Positions 16,001-24,400 of a stretch of DNA of 38,923 nucleotides are shown here, one piece after another. The stretch lies in the NCBI GenBank assembly GCA_030524585.1, contig JAUNGJ010000015.1, positions 12,108 to 51,030 of the forward strand, read 5' to 3'. The position numbers were made by a program, and so were the translations under genes. The notes beneath the pieces are model-generated. The model did not search any database and was not told the origin of the DNA. It saw nothing but the letters and a program-made list of their open reading frames with translations. How positions within the stretch are numbered: the stretch's first letter is position 1; every line of letters begins with the position of its first letter. The stretch is from Eubacteriales bacterium. Its GTDB lineage: Bacteria; Bacillota; Clostridia; Lachnospirales; Lachnospiraceae.

Positions 16001-17665
16001 AGCTTTGTAGTTGACTTCGGACTACCGTTAAATATTTCTAAAGAGGATTTGGGTATTTCGGGTGACTGGTCTTCAGTGAGTGTAACTGGGGCAAAATATG
16101 GCACCGTATCAACTAGTGTAGGTGAAGGTATTACTTATACACCAGATAAAGTATTCCGAGGAGTTGAGAGACTTCAGTTAACATTAACAGGAAACGCTGG
16201 TTCTACAACACAGCAGATATACATCTATCCAGCGACCACCGTATACTACGAGGAAGGCTTTGCAGAATACTCAGGGAATTGGGGAGAAAATATAAGTAAA
16301 GGAACGGCAATCCAGGCAACAGAAGCTGTTGAAGGTAAAAAGAATGTATATGGCTATGACACGGCATATGCTGGCAATGTAGGCGCAAGCGCTAACTCTC
16401 AGGCAACAAGCAGCGCTTACGGCGACAAAGCGACATTTACTTTCACGGGTACTGGCGTTGGTATCTATGCAAATTGTACGACAGGTACAGGACGTCTTAT
16501 GATTCAGGTGAAGAATGCCGATACAAACAAACTGGTACAGGTTGAGACTGCATTACTGAATGGCAATACGGAAAATCTTACAATTGAACAAGACGTGACA
16601 GGTTACAATGTTCCGGTAACTGTATTTAAGGATTTGGCTTATGATACTTATACCGTTACGATTTCACATATTAAGACAGGCATTGCATCTGTAGCAGGTG
16701 AAGAAGTTGTAAATCTGGATGGCTTCCGTGTATATAATACACTTGGAAATACAGCAGAAGATACATATATTCAAGATGAGGAAGATAAGGTCTCATTTAC
16801 AGAGGTGCGTGATCTTGTATTGAGTGCAGTTAATTTGAGTGGTTATGACGGGCAATATGGTTCTGGCGAAGAGATTATCTCTCAGGTATTCAGTAAGATT
16901 GATACTGGAGCAGAGGGAGCAGAGGCAACAGGTGCAGTACTGAACGGAAATAGTTGGTATTCTGGAAACCTTCAGGATCTGATTGATAACGGACCGAAGA
17001 ATGAAGTATATTTATTTAATAATCAGACTTTGTTGTTGAATGTAAAAACAAACCGTGAGATTCAGATTGGTTTGAAAGCATTGAATGAAGCAACCACTTA
17101 CACTGTAAATGCTGGCGAATCACAGACCTTAAACTCCAGCACAGACATGTTCTATAAAGTTGAAAAGCTTAATGATGGCACTATTACCATCACGAACACC
17201 GGTAGCGGAATCCTGTCAGTGACTATGCTAAAGATCTGTGATGCGCCGGCTGATGCAATCCAGCCAATCACAGAGGATAATGTAAAAGATGCTTTGACTC
17301 TTCTGGGTTATGTTGAGCCAGAGGCAAGTTACGCAGATGCAGCCCTGAATATTACATTGAAGGATGTAAAGGGTAATGAGCTTGCTTCTACAGCGCTTAC
17401 AGCAAATGGCACAGTTGGAGAGACTACTGTATTTTCTGCGGAAGCAATTGAAGAAGCAGCGGCAGGAATTCTCCCGGAGGGTTATGAGTTAACAGATGCT
17501 TCTTACAGCGACGTGGAGGTTGCTTACGGCGAATCTGCTGATGTAAGTTTTTCAGCTTCTGAGAAAACTACAACATCGGAAGAAATTCCGAGTCAGCCAG
17601 CTAATATTTTGAAACAGATTGTTACTTTGGTAAAAAACTTCTTCGGAAAATTGTTTGGACATTAA
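13010..17665 (+). CDS. Giant secreted GH20 hexosaminidase-like multidomain protein
   Basis: A 1551-residue exported protein. Signal peptide 1-31; GH20 catalytic domain about 38-370 with LLNTPGHMD (142-150) and the catalytic Asp213-Glu214 pair in LGTDEY. Then a Big2-like domain (about 405-580), several beta-rich repeats, and a C-terminal module from about 995 that is shared with the protein at 21436. The protein ends in an amphipathic basic/aromatic tail (NFFGKLFGH) instead of LPXTG. GH20 enzymes remove terminal GlcNAc/GalNAc or lacto-N-biose from glycans such as mucin or milk oligosaccharides. A very strong RBS (aaaggagg) lies inside the end of the radical SAM gene. The surface role is inferred from the architecture. 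Confidence 0.85.
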   Translation: MKTLKKALSLLLVLCMVLGMTSFIPSTEVEAAEDDGFYKIVHLDCGRKYFTVGWVKSLIDEMEKDGYTHLELAFGNDGLRFLLDDMSVTVDGTTYSSDDVKVGIQAGNKAYYDAGTNNEWSEAEMGEIITYANANGIEIIPLLNTPGHMDAIIDAMESVSILNPAFTAGNYGTSARTVDLENDAAVAFTQALVQKYIKYFAGKGCSLFNLGTDEYANDILINYSGMGFGYLQGQDQYGNFVNYVNTLAAAVTNAGMTPMAFNDGIYYGSDTSSGIFNKDIMITYWSNGWGNYKPASADFLANQGHNLINTHGDFYYVLGKSDNFDNGSIYASNWNNKAFPGTTFTEEQAGAMFCIWCDYPNAETEDQITGKVINTGVLSAMSTAMGYNDDTDDGSDSGDENTGDEVKVTNNETITVTVGEKATATIDNANYAGTYTTDDSSIATVSVTGEDAIEATVKYESASPRCSNLISNNSTSWKETRYYYQASDGNYYPVYVKRSSSWSWGTTTYTYTWGYSATDSVDNVTQIRTQSVTNTNTPVNITVYTKSGTEAVPASTTVTFTGVAVGTTYVTVGNTKYTINVIAEDLSKVTPLTVEYWITNRQVTANGATSGTIAATASGVYSESGALFSSLVPETGTQDSNTMVFWKGTCLDSSHKQTATSGVDMTTSGSDFTYIRYWNGSWAYSADRETWTIVENDDQIVAYYLQKTEVTDEVTTEVVDWGVVPSTSYNSTNYVLIDFAVKYESGERTPDSFPVSNKTMAFHCDPNDSTTVHQYNNGNRYSWSDNYRDIGMIKAEETDEYEVYMITVTPTSDSQTTQVAGNANSATSYTYDGTEKVVWVDDEANLGDFADESSHYTSISGDINYSVGGEAIVPGLEIFNRHGMLVTYYVRAKVTEDSLAVHYIDKAANQEFYNYNIAVRKGTTFDASIALADSWKGDLKNGNVTNLQDKTQTVSADLSTMPAIGAQYRYSDYTCVEVVRSENGKNVYLYYTFNNAHSFVVDFGLPLNISKEDLGISGDWSSVSVTGAKYGTVSTSVGEGITYTPDKVFRGVERLQLTLTGNAGSTTQQIYIYPATTVYYEEGFAEYSGNWGENISKGTAIQATEAVEGKKNVYGYDTAYAGNVGASANSQATSSAYGDKATFTFTGTGVGIYANCTTGTGRLMIQVKNADTNKLVQVETALLNGNTENLTIEQDVTGYNVPVTVFKDLAYDTYTVTISHIKTGIASVAGEEVVNLDGFRVYNTLGNTAEDTYIQDEEDKVSFTEVRDLVLSAVNLSGYDGQYGSGEEIISQVFSKIDTGAEGAEATGAVLNGNSWYSGNLQDLIDNGPKNEVYLFNNQTLLLNVKTNREIQIGLKALNEATTYTVNAGESQTLNSSTDMFYKVEKLNDGTITITNTGSGILSVTMLKICDAPADAIQPITEDNVKDALTLLGYVEPEASYADAALNITLKDVKGNELASTALTANGTVGETTVFSAEAIEEAAAGILPEGYELTDASYSDVEVAYGESADVSFSASEKTTTSEEIPSQPANILKQIVTLVKNFFGKLFGH

Positions 17666-17690
17666 TTTATCCATATTTATGCAGCTAAGA

Positions 17691-17729
17691 AAAATGAGGT
17701 CATCCCTATGAAAGGGGTGGCCTCATTTT
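17691..17729 (+). terminator. Terminator of the cassette 1 operon
   Basis: aaaatgaggtcatccc pairs with ggggtggcctcatttt (G-T wobbles) around a 7-nt loop, ending in Ts, 26 bases after the giant gene. Confidence 0.85.
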
Positions 17730-17760
17730 CTGGATATTGCTATATCGTGAAGGAGCATTA

Positions 17761-17880
17761 ATGAGCAGAGATGTTTTGATTTATGTATATAGCAAAGATA
17801 AGATTGGAGGCAGGGCTTGCGCCTCTTTTTCAAACGTAGTAAAATTGAAATACGTTGGAAGGGAGGCGTTTGAAGCATGA
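17761..17880 (+). CDS. Possible 39-aa small protein upstream of the AAA gene
   Basis: ATG at 17761 follows a good RBS (aaggag, 5-nt spacing). The frame runs 39 codons to a TGA that overlaps the AAA-gene ATG (ATGA). The product begins MSRDVLIYVYSKDK and contains ACASFSNVVKLKY. The same bases also form a promoter-like element repeated elsewhere, so this may not be a real protein. The frame is open but has no start in the second copy at 27520. Confidence 0.3.
   Translation: MSRDVLIYVYSKDKIGGRACASFSNVVKLKYVGREAFEA
17817..17845 (+). promoter_or_regulatory. Recurring promoter-like element, copy 1
   Basis: TTGCGC (17817-17822), 17-nt spacer, TAAAAT (17840-17845). The spacer end and downstream bases (gtagtaaaattga) are the same as in two other copies at 27520 and 34238. 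It lies about 30 bases before the AAA/PD-(D/E)XK gene. Confidence 0.55.
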
Positions 17881-19475
17881 CAAAAAGTTTTAATGTAAAT
17901 GGTTTGTGTTATCCGACAAGACATTACATGGTGAATCTGCAGGAGCGGTTGGCACAGGTAAAACAATTGGTTGATAATGGAGACTATTTTATCATTAACC
18001 GTGCACGACAGTACGGAAAAACAACATTATTGCGTGCGTTGCGCCAGTATCTGCAAAAAGAGTATATGGTTGTTTCTTTGGATTTTCAGAAGCTGAGTTC
18101 ATCTGATTTTGAGGATGAATATCGTTTTGCTTCGATATTTGCGGATGCTTTTCTGGAAGACATACTTACATTGGAAGAAGTTAATGACCAACTATCTGAC
18201 GGAATTGAAGGTTTAAAATCAATTGTCCGTAATGCTGCAAAGAGTGTTGGATTAACGGAACTGTTTCGTGGATTGAGAAAACTATGTTCCGTTTCTCCAA
18301 AACCACTGGTACTTATGATTGATGAGGTGGATAGTGCCACAAATAACCAGGTCTTTCTTGACTTCCTTGCACAGCTGCGGGCTTTTTATCTTGAGAGAGA
18401 GGATAAGCCGACGTTTCAGTCAGTTATTCTAGCCGGGGTATATGATGTTAAAAATTTAAAACATAAGATCCGGCCGGAAGATGGACATCGCTATAATAGT
18501 CCGTGGAATATTGCGGCTGATTTTAATGTTGATATGAGTTTTTCGGTGTCTGATATTGAAAGTATGCTGCTGGAATATGAGCAGGATGTTAAGACTGGCA
18601 TGGATATTCAGAGTGTAGCATCAGCTGTTTATGATTATACTTCTGGATATCCGTATCTAGTTTCGCGTATCTGTAAATTGCTGGCAGAACAGATTGTTGG
18701 AACAGAAGGATTTGAAAATCTGGCATCTGTATGGACAAAAGAGGGAGTTGTAGAAGCTGTAAAGGAGATCCTGAAAGAATCGAATACCTTATTCGATGAT
18801 ATGCGTAAGAAACTCTTCGATTACCCGGAACTTCGGAATATGCTATATGCAATCCTTTTTAATGGAAATAGTTTTCCTTTTAATCCCGATAATTATGCAA
18901 TTGATATTGGTGTTATGTTTGGGTTCGTAAAAGAGAAAAACGGAATTGTTGCGGTTACTAACCGTATATTTGAGACTAGGCTTTACAATTTATTTATGTC
19001 CGAAGAGATAATGAACAGTGCATCTTATCAGGCCGGAGTACTAGATAAAAATCAATTCATTCAGGCCGGAGAACTGAATATGGATTTGATTATGCGGAAA
19101 TTTACAGAACATTTTACGGAAGTTTATGCGGATTGTGATGCGAGATTTGTGGAAGAGAATGGACGCCGGATCTTTCTTTTATATCTGAAGCCTATTATCA
19201 ACGGAACAGGTAATTATTATATCGAAGCGAGAACACGCGATATGCGTCGTACAGATGTAATTGTTGACTATCGAGGAAAACAGTATGTTATCGAGATGAA
19301 ACTATGGCGGGGAAATGAGTATAATAAACGTGGTGAGAAGCAATTAGCCGGATATCTGGATAACTATAAACTATCCAAAGGATATTTGCTGAGCTTTAAT
19401 TTTAATAAAAATAAGGAAGTCGGTGTAAAGACCATTATATGTGACGGCAAAACGATTGTGGAAGCAGTTGTCTAA
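17877..19475 (+). CDS. AAA-ATPase-like protein with C-terminal PD-(D/E)XK nuclease-like domain, copy 1
   Basis: A 532-residue cytosolic protein. The N-terminal P-loop ATPase has NRARQYGKTT (Walker A around 41-50) and LMIDEVD as Walker B. The C-terminal PD-(D/E)XK-like core has Asp460/Asp464, Glu473 and Lys475 in the VIEMKLW strand, followed by the NKRGEKQL helix. This family (AAA-ATPase_like plus PDDEXK_9) is abundant in gut anaerobes; its function is not established. It is very similar to the gene at 27579. Codon use is AT-rich compared with the pilus genes. It has its own promoter-like element and lies between two terminators, so it is probably an independent unit inserted between cassettes. 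Confidence 0.87.
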   Translation: MTKSFNVNGLCYPTRHYMVNLQERLAQVKQLVDNGDYFIINRARQYGKTTLLRALRQYLQKEYMVVSLDFQKLSSSDFEDEYRFASIFADAFLEDILTLEEVNDQLSDGIEGLKSIVRNAAKSVGLTELFRGLRKLCSVSPKPLVLMIDEVDSATNNQVFLDFLAQLRAFYLEREDKPTFQSVILAGVYDVKNLKHKIRPEDGHRYNSPWNIAADFNVDMSFSVSDIESMLLEYEQDVKTGMDIQSVASAVYDYTSGYPYLVSRICKLLAEQIVGTEGFENLASVWTKEGVVEAVKEILKESNTLFDDMRKKLFDYPELRNMLYAILFNGNSFPFNPDNYAIDIGVMFGFVKEKNGIVAVTNRIFETRLYNLFMSEEIMNSASYQAGVLDKNQFIQAGELNMDLIMRKFTEHFTEVYADCDARFVEENGRRIFLLYLKPIINGTGNYYIEARTRDMRRTDVIVDYRGKQYVIEMKLWRGNEYNKRGEKQLAGYLDNYKLSKGYLLSFNFNKNKEVGVKTIICDGKTIVEAVV

Positions 19476-19573
19476 TGATGCGATCTGCTGGGATTAGGTA
19501 AATTGCGGCAACCGTCTTTACGAAGAACGGTACTGCAGGTGAGTCGGCAGTTTTTAAGTTATAGGTCATGATT

Positions 19574-19621
19574 AAAAAGACCGGACGTTAACAGGGAATT
19601 CTGTTAATGTCCGGTCTTTTT
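19574..19621 (+). terminator. Strong bidirectional terminator beside the invertible element
   Basis: aaaaagaccggac, then gttaacag, pairs with ctgttaat, then gtccggtcttttt: a stem of about 20 bp with A-run and T-run flanks. It ends 25 bases before the left inverted repeat. It can stop the recombinase transcript from the right and the AAA transcript from the left. The rest of 19476-19695 holds a weaker hairpin (actgc/gcagt with Ts near 19535-19555) and the left inverted repeat. Confidence 0.88.
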
Positions 19622-19645
19622 CGTCTATTATATAGGTATATTAGA

Positions 19646-19663
19646 ATCGTTTAACTTTCTATT
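19646..19663 (+). repeat. Left inverted repeat (IRL) of the invertible element
   Basis: atcgtttaactttctatt, 18 bases, exactly the reverse complement of 20828-20845. It lies 32 bases downstream of the recombinase stop codon. Confidence 0.92.
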
Positions 19664-19695
19664 AAATGATATGAATCTTGTTAAAATTCTCTATT

Positions 19696-20718
19696 TTACA
19701 CCCTATATACGGCTTCCAGTTTTTCCATTGCCTCATATTTATGTTCATATAACGAATGTGCATAGATATTCATAGTAATAGATGCATTCGAATGGCCTAA
19801 TAATTCGCTTAGCGTCTTCGGATCTACCCCTTCTTCCAAAGCACGGGTTGCAAACGTATGCCTAAGGCAATGAAAATTAGCATTTCCAACCCCCGCCCTG
19901 TTTAGGACCGTCTGAAAATATTTCTGATACACTCTGGGCTCAATGGGATTGCCAGACTTTCCGCTGATAAAGGAGTCATCGCATGCTGCATCCGGCTTAT
20001 ATTGATCCCTATATTCCTGAAGCAGCAGCACAAGAAAACCCGGAAGCGGAATATCCCGGATTGAGGAATGAGATTTGGGGCGTCCTTCATAGAGCATCGT
20101 TTTCCTCCCGGTATTCTCCAAACACTTGATTCTCTCCAATGTACGCTGAACATGGAGTACCCGCTGACAAATATCCACATCTCCAATATGCAGGGCACAT
20201 AGCTCACCGATTCGGATTCCGGTATAGAGACAGAGTATAATGCCGATTCCATTGGGATTCTTAGAATGTATAGCTGCGTACTCAATCTTCTTCTGCTCTT
20301 CCTTAGTAAATACCCGTACCTTTTTCCACTCTCTCTTAGGTAATCGGATATCTTTGCAATAATTTCTTTCAAGAATCCCATTGCTTTCCGCATAATTAAG
20401 AGCTGAATTCAGAATGGTACACATACTGCTGATTGTCTGATAGGACAAGCCTCCGGTTCTGTCGATCCTTCCATTCTCATATTGCTGGTTAAAGAATGCC
20501 TGCAGGAGAAATAAATTCAGATCTGATAATCGGTATTTCCCTAATTTCGGTACAATGTGCCGATATATCAGATCATAGAATGTAGCTGCTGTCGAGGGCT
20601 TCACCGTATTCTTCTCCACCTGATAGAACCAGTACGTAAGGAAATCCTCCAGGCAGGGATTCTCCCATGATTGACTACCGCTTTCCATAACATGCATTGC
20701 TCCATAGTTTCTTTCCAT
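19696..20718 (-). CDS. Tyrosine recombinase/integrase (probable DNA invertase)
   Basis: A 340-residue recombinase with an N-terminal SAM-like core-binding domain (about 22-115) and a C-terminal catalytic domain. All catalytic residues are present: Arg169 (TGIRIGEL), Lys215 (GRPKSHSS), His283 and Arg286 (HCLRHTFA), His309 (LLGHSN) and the nucleophile Tyr319 (NIYAHS). It should cut and exchange the 18-bp inverted repeats that flank it. The start is supported by a GGAGG RBS on the minus strand. Its transcript would end at the terminator at 19574-19621. It is orientation-linked to the promoter it moves, so inversion would also change what lies downstream of it. Confidence 0.9.
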   Translation of the reverse strand: MERNYGAMHVMESGSQSWENPCLEDFLTYWFYQVEKNTVKPSTAATFYDLIYRHIVPKLGKYRLSDLNLFLLQAFFNQQYENGRIDRTGGLSYQTISSMCTILNSALNYAESNGILERNYCKDIRLPKREWKKVRVFTKEEQKKIEYAAIHSKNPNGIGIILCLYTGIRIGELCALHIGDVDICQRVLHVQRTLERIKCLENTGRKTMLYEGRPKSHSSIRDIPLPGFLVLLLQEYRDQYKPDAACDDSFISGKSGNPIEPRVYQKYFQTVLNRAGVGNANFHCLRHTFATRALEEGVDPKTLSELLGHSNASITMNIYAHSLYEHKYEAMEKLEAVYRV

Positions 20719-20785
20719 AAAAACACCTCCGCTGAATCAATAATTAGAATTTTTTGGAATTTGATTGTATCGTTTGTTTTAAGCG

Positions 20786-20814
20786 TTGACACCCAAAAAT
20801 GGCTGTGCTATGAT
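20786..20814 (+). promoter_or_regulatory. Outward-facing consensus promoter inside the invertible element
   Basis: TTGACA (20786-20791), 17-nt spacer, TATGAT (20809-20814): the best promoter match in this window. Transcription would start near 20821 and cross the right inverted repeat toward 20932. Confidence 0.8.
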
Positions 20815-20827
20815 ATTTGTGACGTAA

Positions 20828-20845
20828 AATAGAAAGTTAAACGAT
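20828..20845 (-). repeat. Right inverted repeat (IRR) of the invertible element
   Basis: aatagaaagttaaacgat, the exact reverse complement of the left repeat. It lies just after the -10 box, in the predicted 5' untranslated region of the cassette 2 operon. Confidence 0.92.
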
Positions 20846-20931
20846 ATATTTACTATTTACAAGGATGCACAATTGTGGGTGAAATATACCGACAATCTAT
20901 TTTTGTCTGGTGAAAAAATGAGGAAATGTTA

Positions 20932-21405
20932 ATGCAGATGCTGGTATCAGAAGGAAACGAAGAAATAGAGACCGTAGAAAATTTGATATTTGGCAAGACC
21001 TTGGAAATGCTTCAGAGATATGAAGATACACTGAAGCAAATAGGACTGCATGTACTGCTCTCTATGGAAGGGTGGTGTCAGGAACAAAGAAGAATCATCA
21101 AAGTAGGACAGGCTTCTATCTTATCGGGAGATAAATATGAAGGCGTTATTGCGCTGTATCCGGTAGAAGATAATTTTGTGCTTCGGAACGAACGGACAAG
21201 AGAGATCCCGTGTGCGGCAGTAGTATGCTGCCGAAGAGAGCGCGCAGGAGACGTCTGGGAAATATCAGAAGACAAAGACAGCGTTCGGAAATTGCAGGGA
21301 CAATTAGAGGAACTTATGGAAGAGATCAAGTATGGCGGATATGTACAGGATGAGAACGAGACAAAAAAGATAAGACAGGATGCAAAGAAAATTCAGATAT
21401 ATTAA
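20932..21405 (+). CDS. Uncharacterised cytosolic protein, first gene of cassette 2 operon
   Basis: 157 residues from the ATG at 20932, preferred over 20926 because gagg then lies 8 bases upstream. No signal peptide or membrane helix. The sequence is charged, starts with a helical region (NLIFGKTLEMLQRYEDTLKQ), has a middle stretch with Cys (IPCAAVVCCRRE) and ends in a Lys/Glu-rich helix. I recognise no family. It is the first gene behind the invertible promoter and 30 bases before the giant surface protein, so a regulatory or chaperone role for that operon is possible but unsupported. Confidence 0.65.
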   Translation: MQMLVSEGNEEIETVENLIFGKTLEMLQRYEDTLKQIGLHVLLSMEGWCQEQRRIIKVGQASILSGDKYEGVIALYPVEDNFVLRNERTREIPCAAVVCCRRERAGDVWEISEDKDSVRKLQGQLEELMEEIKYGGYVQDENETKKIRQDAKKIQIY

Positions 21406-21435
21406 GACTCATTTGTCAAAGAAGGAGGAGAAGAC

Positions 21436-24400
21436 ATGAAACGAGGAATGAGAATCTTGGCGCTCGCAATTGCGTTGGCATTGACAGTTTCTTATATGCC
21501 GGTAAATGCAGCGCCGAAAAACAGCACTTCTTATTCCAGCGCATTTTCACTGAAGAGTTGGTGGGGAAGCATCTGGGACAAGATTACTGGCAATGAAGAT
21601 AATGGCGGCACAGATGCTGATTCTGATGCAGAGGCGGAGGATGGGACAGATCTGACACTTGTGGAAGATGAAAGCACTGTAGAAGAAGGAACGATGCTGC
21701 GGGCGTCTACCTATGCATTGGCGGCTGGTACACCGAGTGCACAGGCAAATACGACAATGCTTAAGTATTTCCCGGTGACTCTGTACGATTATGACACGAC
21801 TACGATCAATGATGCCACGCATCAGGTGGAAGTAAATAATGGTCTGGGAAGTACATGGAATGGTATTTATTTCAGCAATGGTTCACCGGCGGCAGAAAGT
21901 TATACGTATTCCACAACGGGAGGCTATACCTATTCTTCCACAACCGTAAACTATTCGAATAATAATAATTACAGCACTTATACGAATGGCAGCTATTATG
22001 TGGATGTTAATGGCACGAAGTACGTGGTAACTAACATTACCTGTACCAGAACCAGCAGCGGCTGGTGGGGATCATCCTATACATACAGCTGGACGATTAC
22101 TTACAACGGCGGTTCTACCACATCCAGCAATTCCAGCATTACGTTATATACCCGTAAGGCCAGCAATACGACAACGACCAGTAAGCTGTCATACGCTGCA
22201 TGGAACTGGTGGAATAAGAACACAAATAGCAACAACAATGGACAGTATACATACAGCGGCTTGGTAAACAGTACACTGGATGCAAATAAGAATATCTCCT
22301 TTACAAAGCCGGACGGCGGTATCTTCAATTCAGACGCTGCTGTAAAGAGCATTTATACAAATGTTGATATGCCGTTTGTATATGAAAATGGTACATACAC
22401 ATTTGACGCCAGCCAGAATGGCGTGTATTTCAGTGCAAACAGCAGCCAGGGTTCTACCGCTGCACAGTCCAATGGACGGCTGTATTTTAACGAAGGCAAA
22501 CCACAGTCTAATGGAGGATCTTACGGCGACGGCAGTTCGACAGTATGGATGCCGTTCAACAGTACACAGAGTATCAGCGGCGAAAGCAATTGTAACTATC
22601 ACTTTGGTATGGCAGCCACCATTCCATTTACAATGACTGCAAATGGTAAGATGAATCAGAACGATGAGAACTCGGAAGATATTACCTTCAGCTTCTCCGG
22701 TGATGATGATGTGTGGGTATTCATTGACGGACAGTTGGTTCTCGACATCGGCGGTATCCATAACCGTCTGGATGCGACGATTAATTTTGCAGAGAATACC
22801 TGGTCTCTGTCAAAGAGTAATACGGTAAATGTTGCAGTTGCGGATTATAACGGCGCTGCGATCAGCGGCAAGTTATTTAATGATGATAACGGAACAGGCA
22901 CACTGAATCAGACGCGCGAGACCTTCGCGGCTACAGATAGTCACGAACTGACGATCTTCTATCTGGAGCGCGGGGCTGGTTCTTCTAACTGTAAGATTCA
23001 GTTTAACCTGCCGATGAAGGATACCGTATCTGTTACAAAGCGTGCGACACAGTCTATCGCAAGTGACGGAACAGTTTCACCTTTGACGGCTGCAGAGCAG
23101 GCGGTTGTTGATAATATCGATTTTGGATTTACATTGACGAAAAATGGCACACCTGTCGCCAATACCAATTATAATCTGATGAATGCAAACGGACAGGTGA
23201 TCTCTACACCTTCTACAGATGCAAATGGACATTTTACTTTAAGAAATGGACAGACTGCAAGGTTCGTAGGTGAGATTGCCACGAACGGCGCAGAATACCA
23301 GGTGGTTGAGGATGCGGTAGAAGCGAAGGGCTTCAAGTTGCCGACTTACACATACGGCGGAACGGCAGCAGGCGGTTTCGCGGTTAGCAGCACTTCCTAT
23401 ACAAAGGGAAGCGATATTCCGTCCACGACTCAGAACTTAACCAGCGCGGCAGTTACTGCAAAGGGAAGTGACGAGGCAGAAGATTCCCTGAGTTTCGTTT
23501 GTGAGAACTATTTCGATGCGAACCTGCCGAATCCAAGCTCACGTCCGGTAGATGATCAGATTGTTGTCGATTATGGTCTGCCGGTAGTGATTGACGTTCT
23601 GGCTAACGATGTATACCGTGGTGATTCTATTGAGATTACAGATGTAACAGGCGCTCAGTATGGTACCGCCACTATTGAGAATGGCAAGATTACCTATCAG
23701 CTGACAAAACAGCTCACCGGCGTTGAGGTATTAACTTATACGGCGAAGGTTACTGGTTCTGGTAATTCCGGCAGTACAACAACGACAGATTCAGAATCTA
23801 ATACCGCAAAGGTTTATATTATTCCGGCAACCAGCATGTACTATGAAGAGAACTTCAGTGATCTGGTGACCTTTACAGACAGTTGGTCTGACGTAGGTAC
23901 CGCGCAGATTGATCCGCAGGAACCGGGAGTCGTAGGAACTGTAGGCGACAGCCCATATGGTTCAGATGCAGCGTATCTGAATGACGGCGGGGACAGTAAT
24001 GGAAGCAGTAAATATGTCGATACCACGAGTGGAGCGGCTCAGTTTAGTTATACTTTCACCGGAACAGGAACCTCTTTCTTTGCAAGAACAAGCGGAACGG
24101 CAGCTTACATGAAAGTGGTGATTACAGATAAGGACGGTAATACAGTATATAACGGATACCGGAATAATATTTACAAATCAGTAGAAGGCACAGACGTAGG
24201 TACTCTTTATAATGTCCCTGTATTTACTTACGAGGCAGATAACTATGGAGCATATACAGTCACAGTAAGTATTGCAAAACCAAATGAGAATTTGAAGTAT
24301 GGAAAAGATTTCTATCTGGATGGTATCCGTGTGATAAATCCATTGGACAGCAGCGATGCAAATGCAAGTATTGCAAATGCAGCTTATGCGACCGACGGTG

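Larger units (their letters stand above)
19646..20845. mobile_element. Probable invertible DNA element (phase switch) carrying its own recombinase
   Basis: The 1200-bp segment is bounded by an 18-bp perfect inverted repeat. It contains a tyrosine recombinase on the - strand and, next to the right repeat, a consensus promoter pointing outward to the cassette 2 operon. This is the architecture of invertible promoter switches. No phage or conjugation genes are present, so an integrative element is less likely. That it inverts in cells is inferred. Confidence 0.78.

Noticed and set aside
19646-20845. Prophage or integrative conjugative element at the integrase gene
   Set aside because: No phage, excisionase, relaxase or tRNA attachment site is nearby, and the flanking repeats are inverted, not direct.
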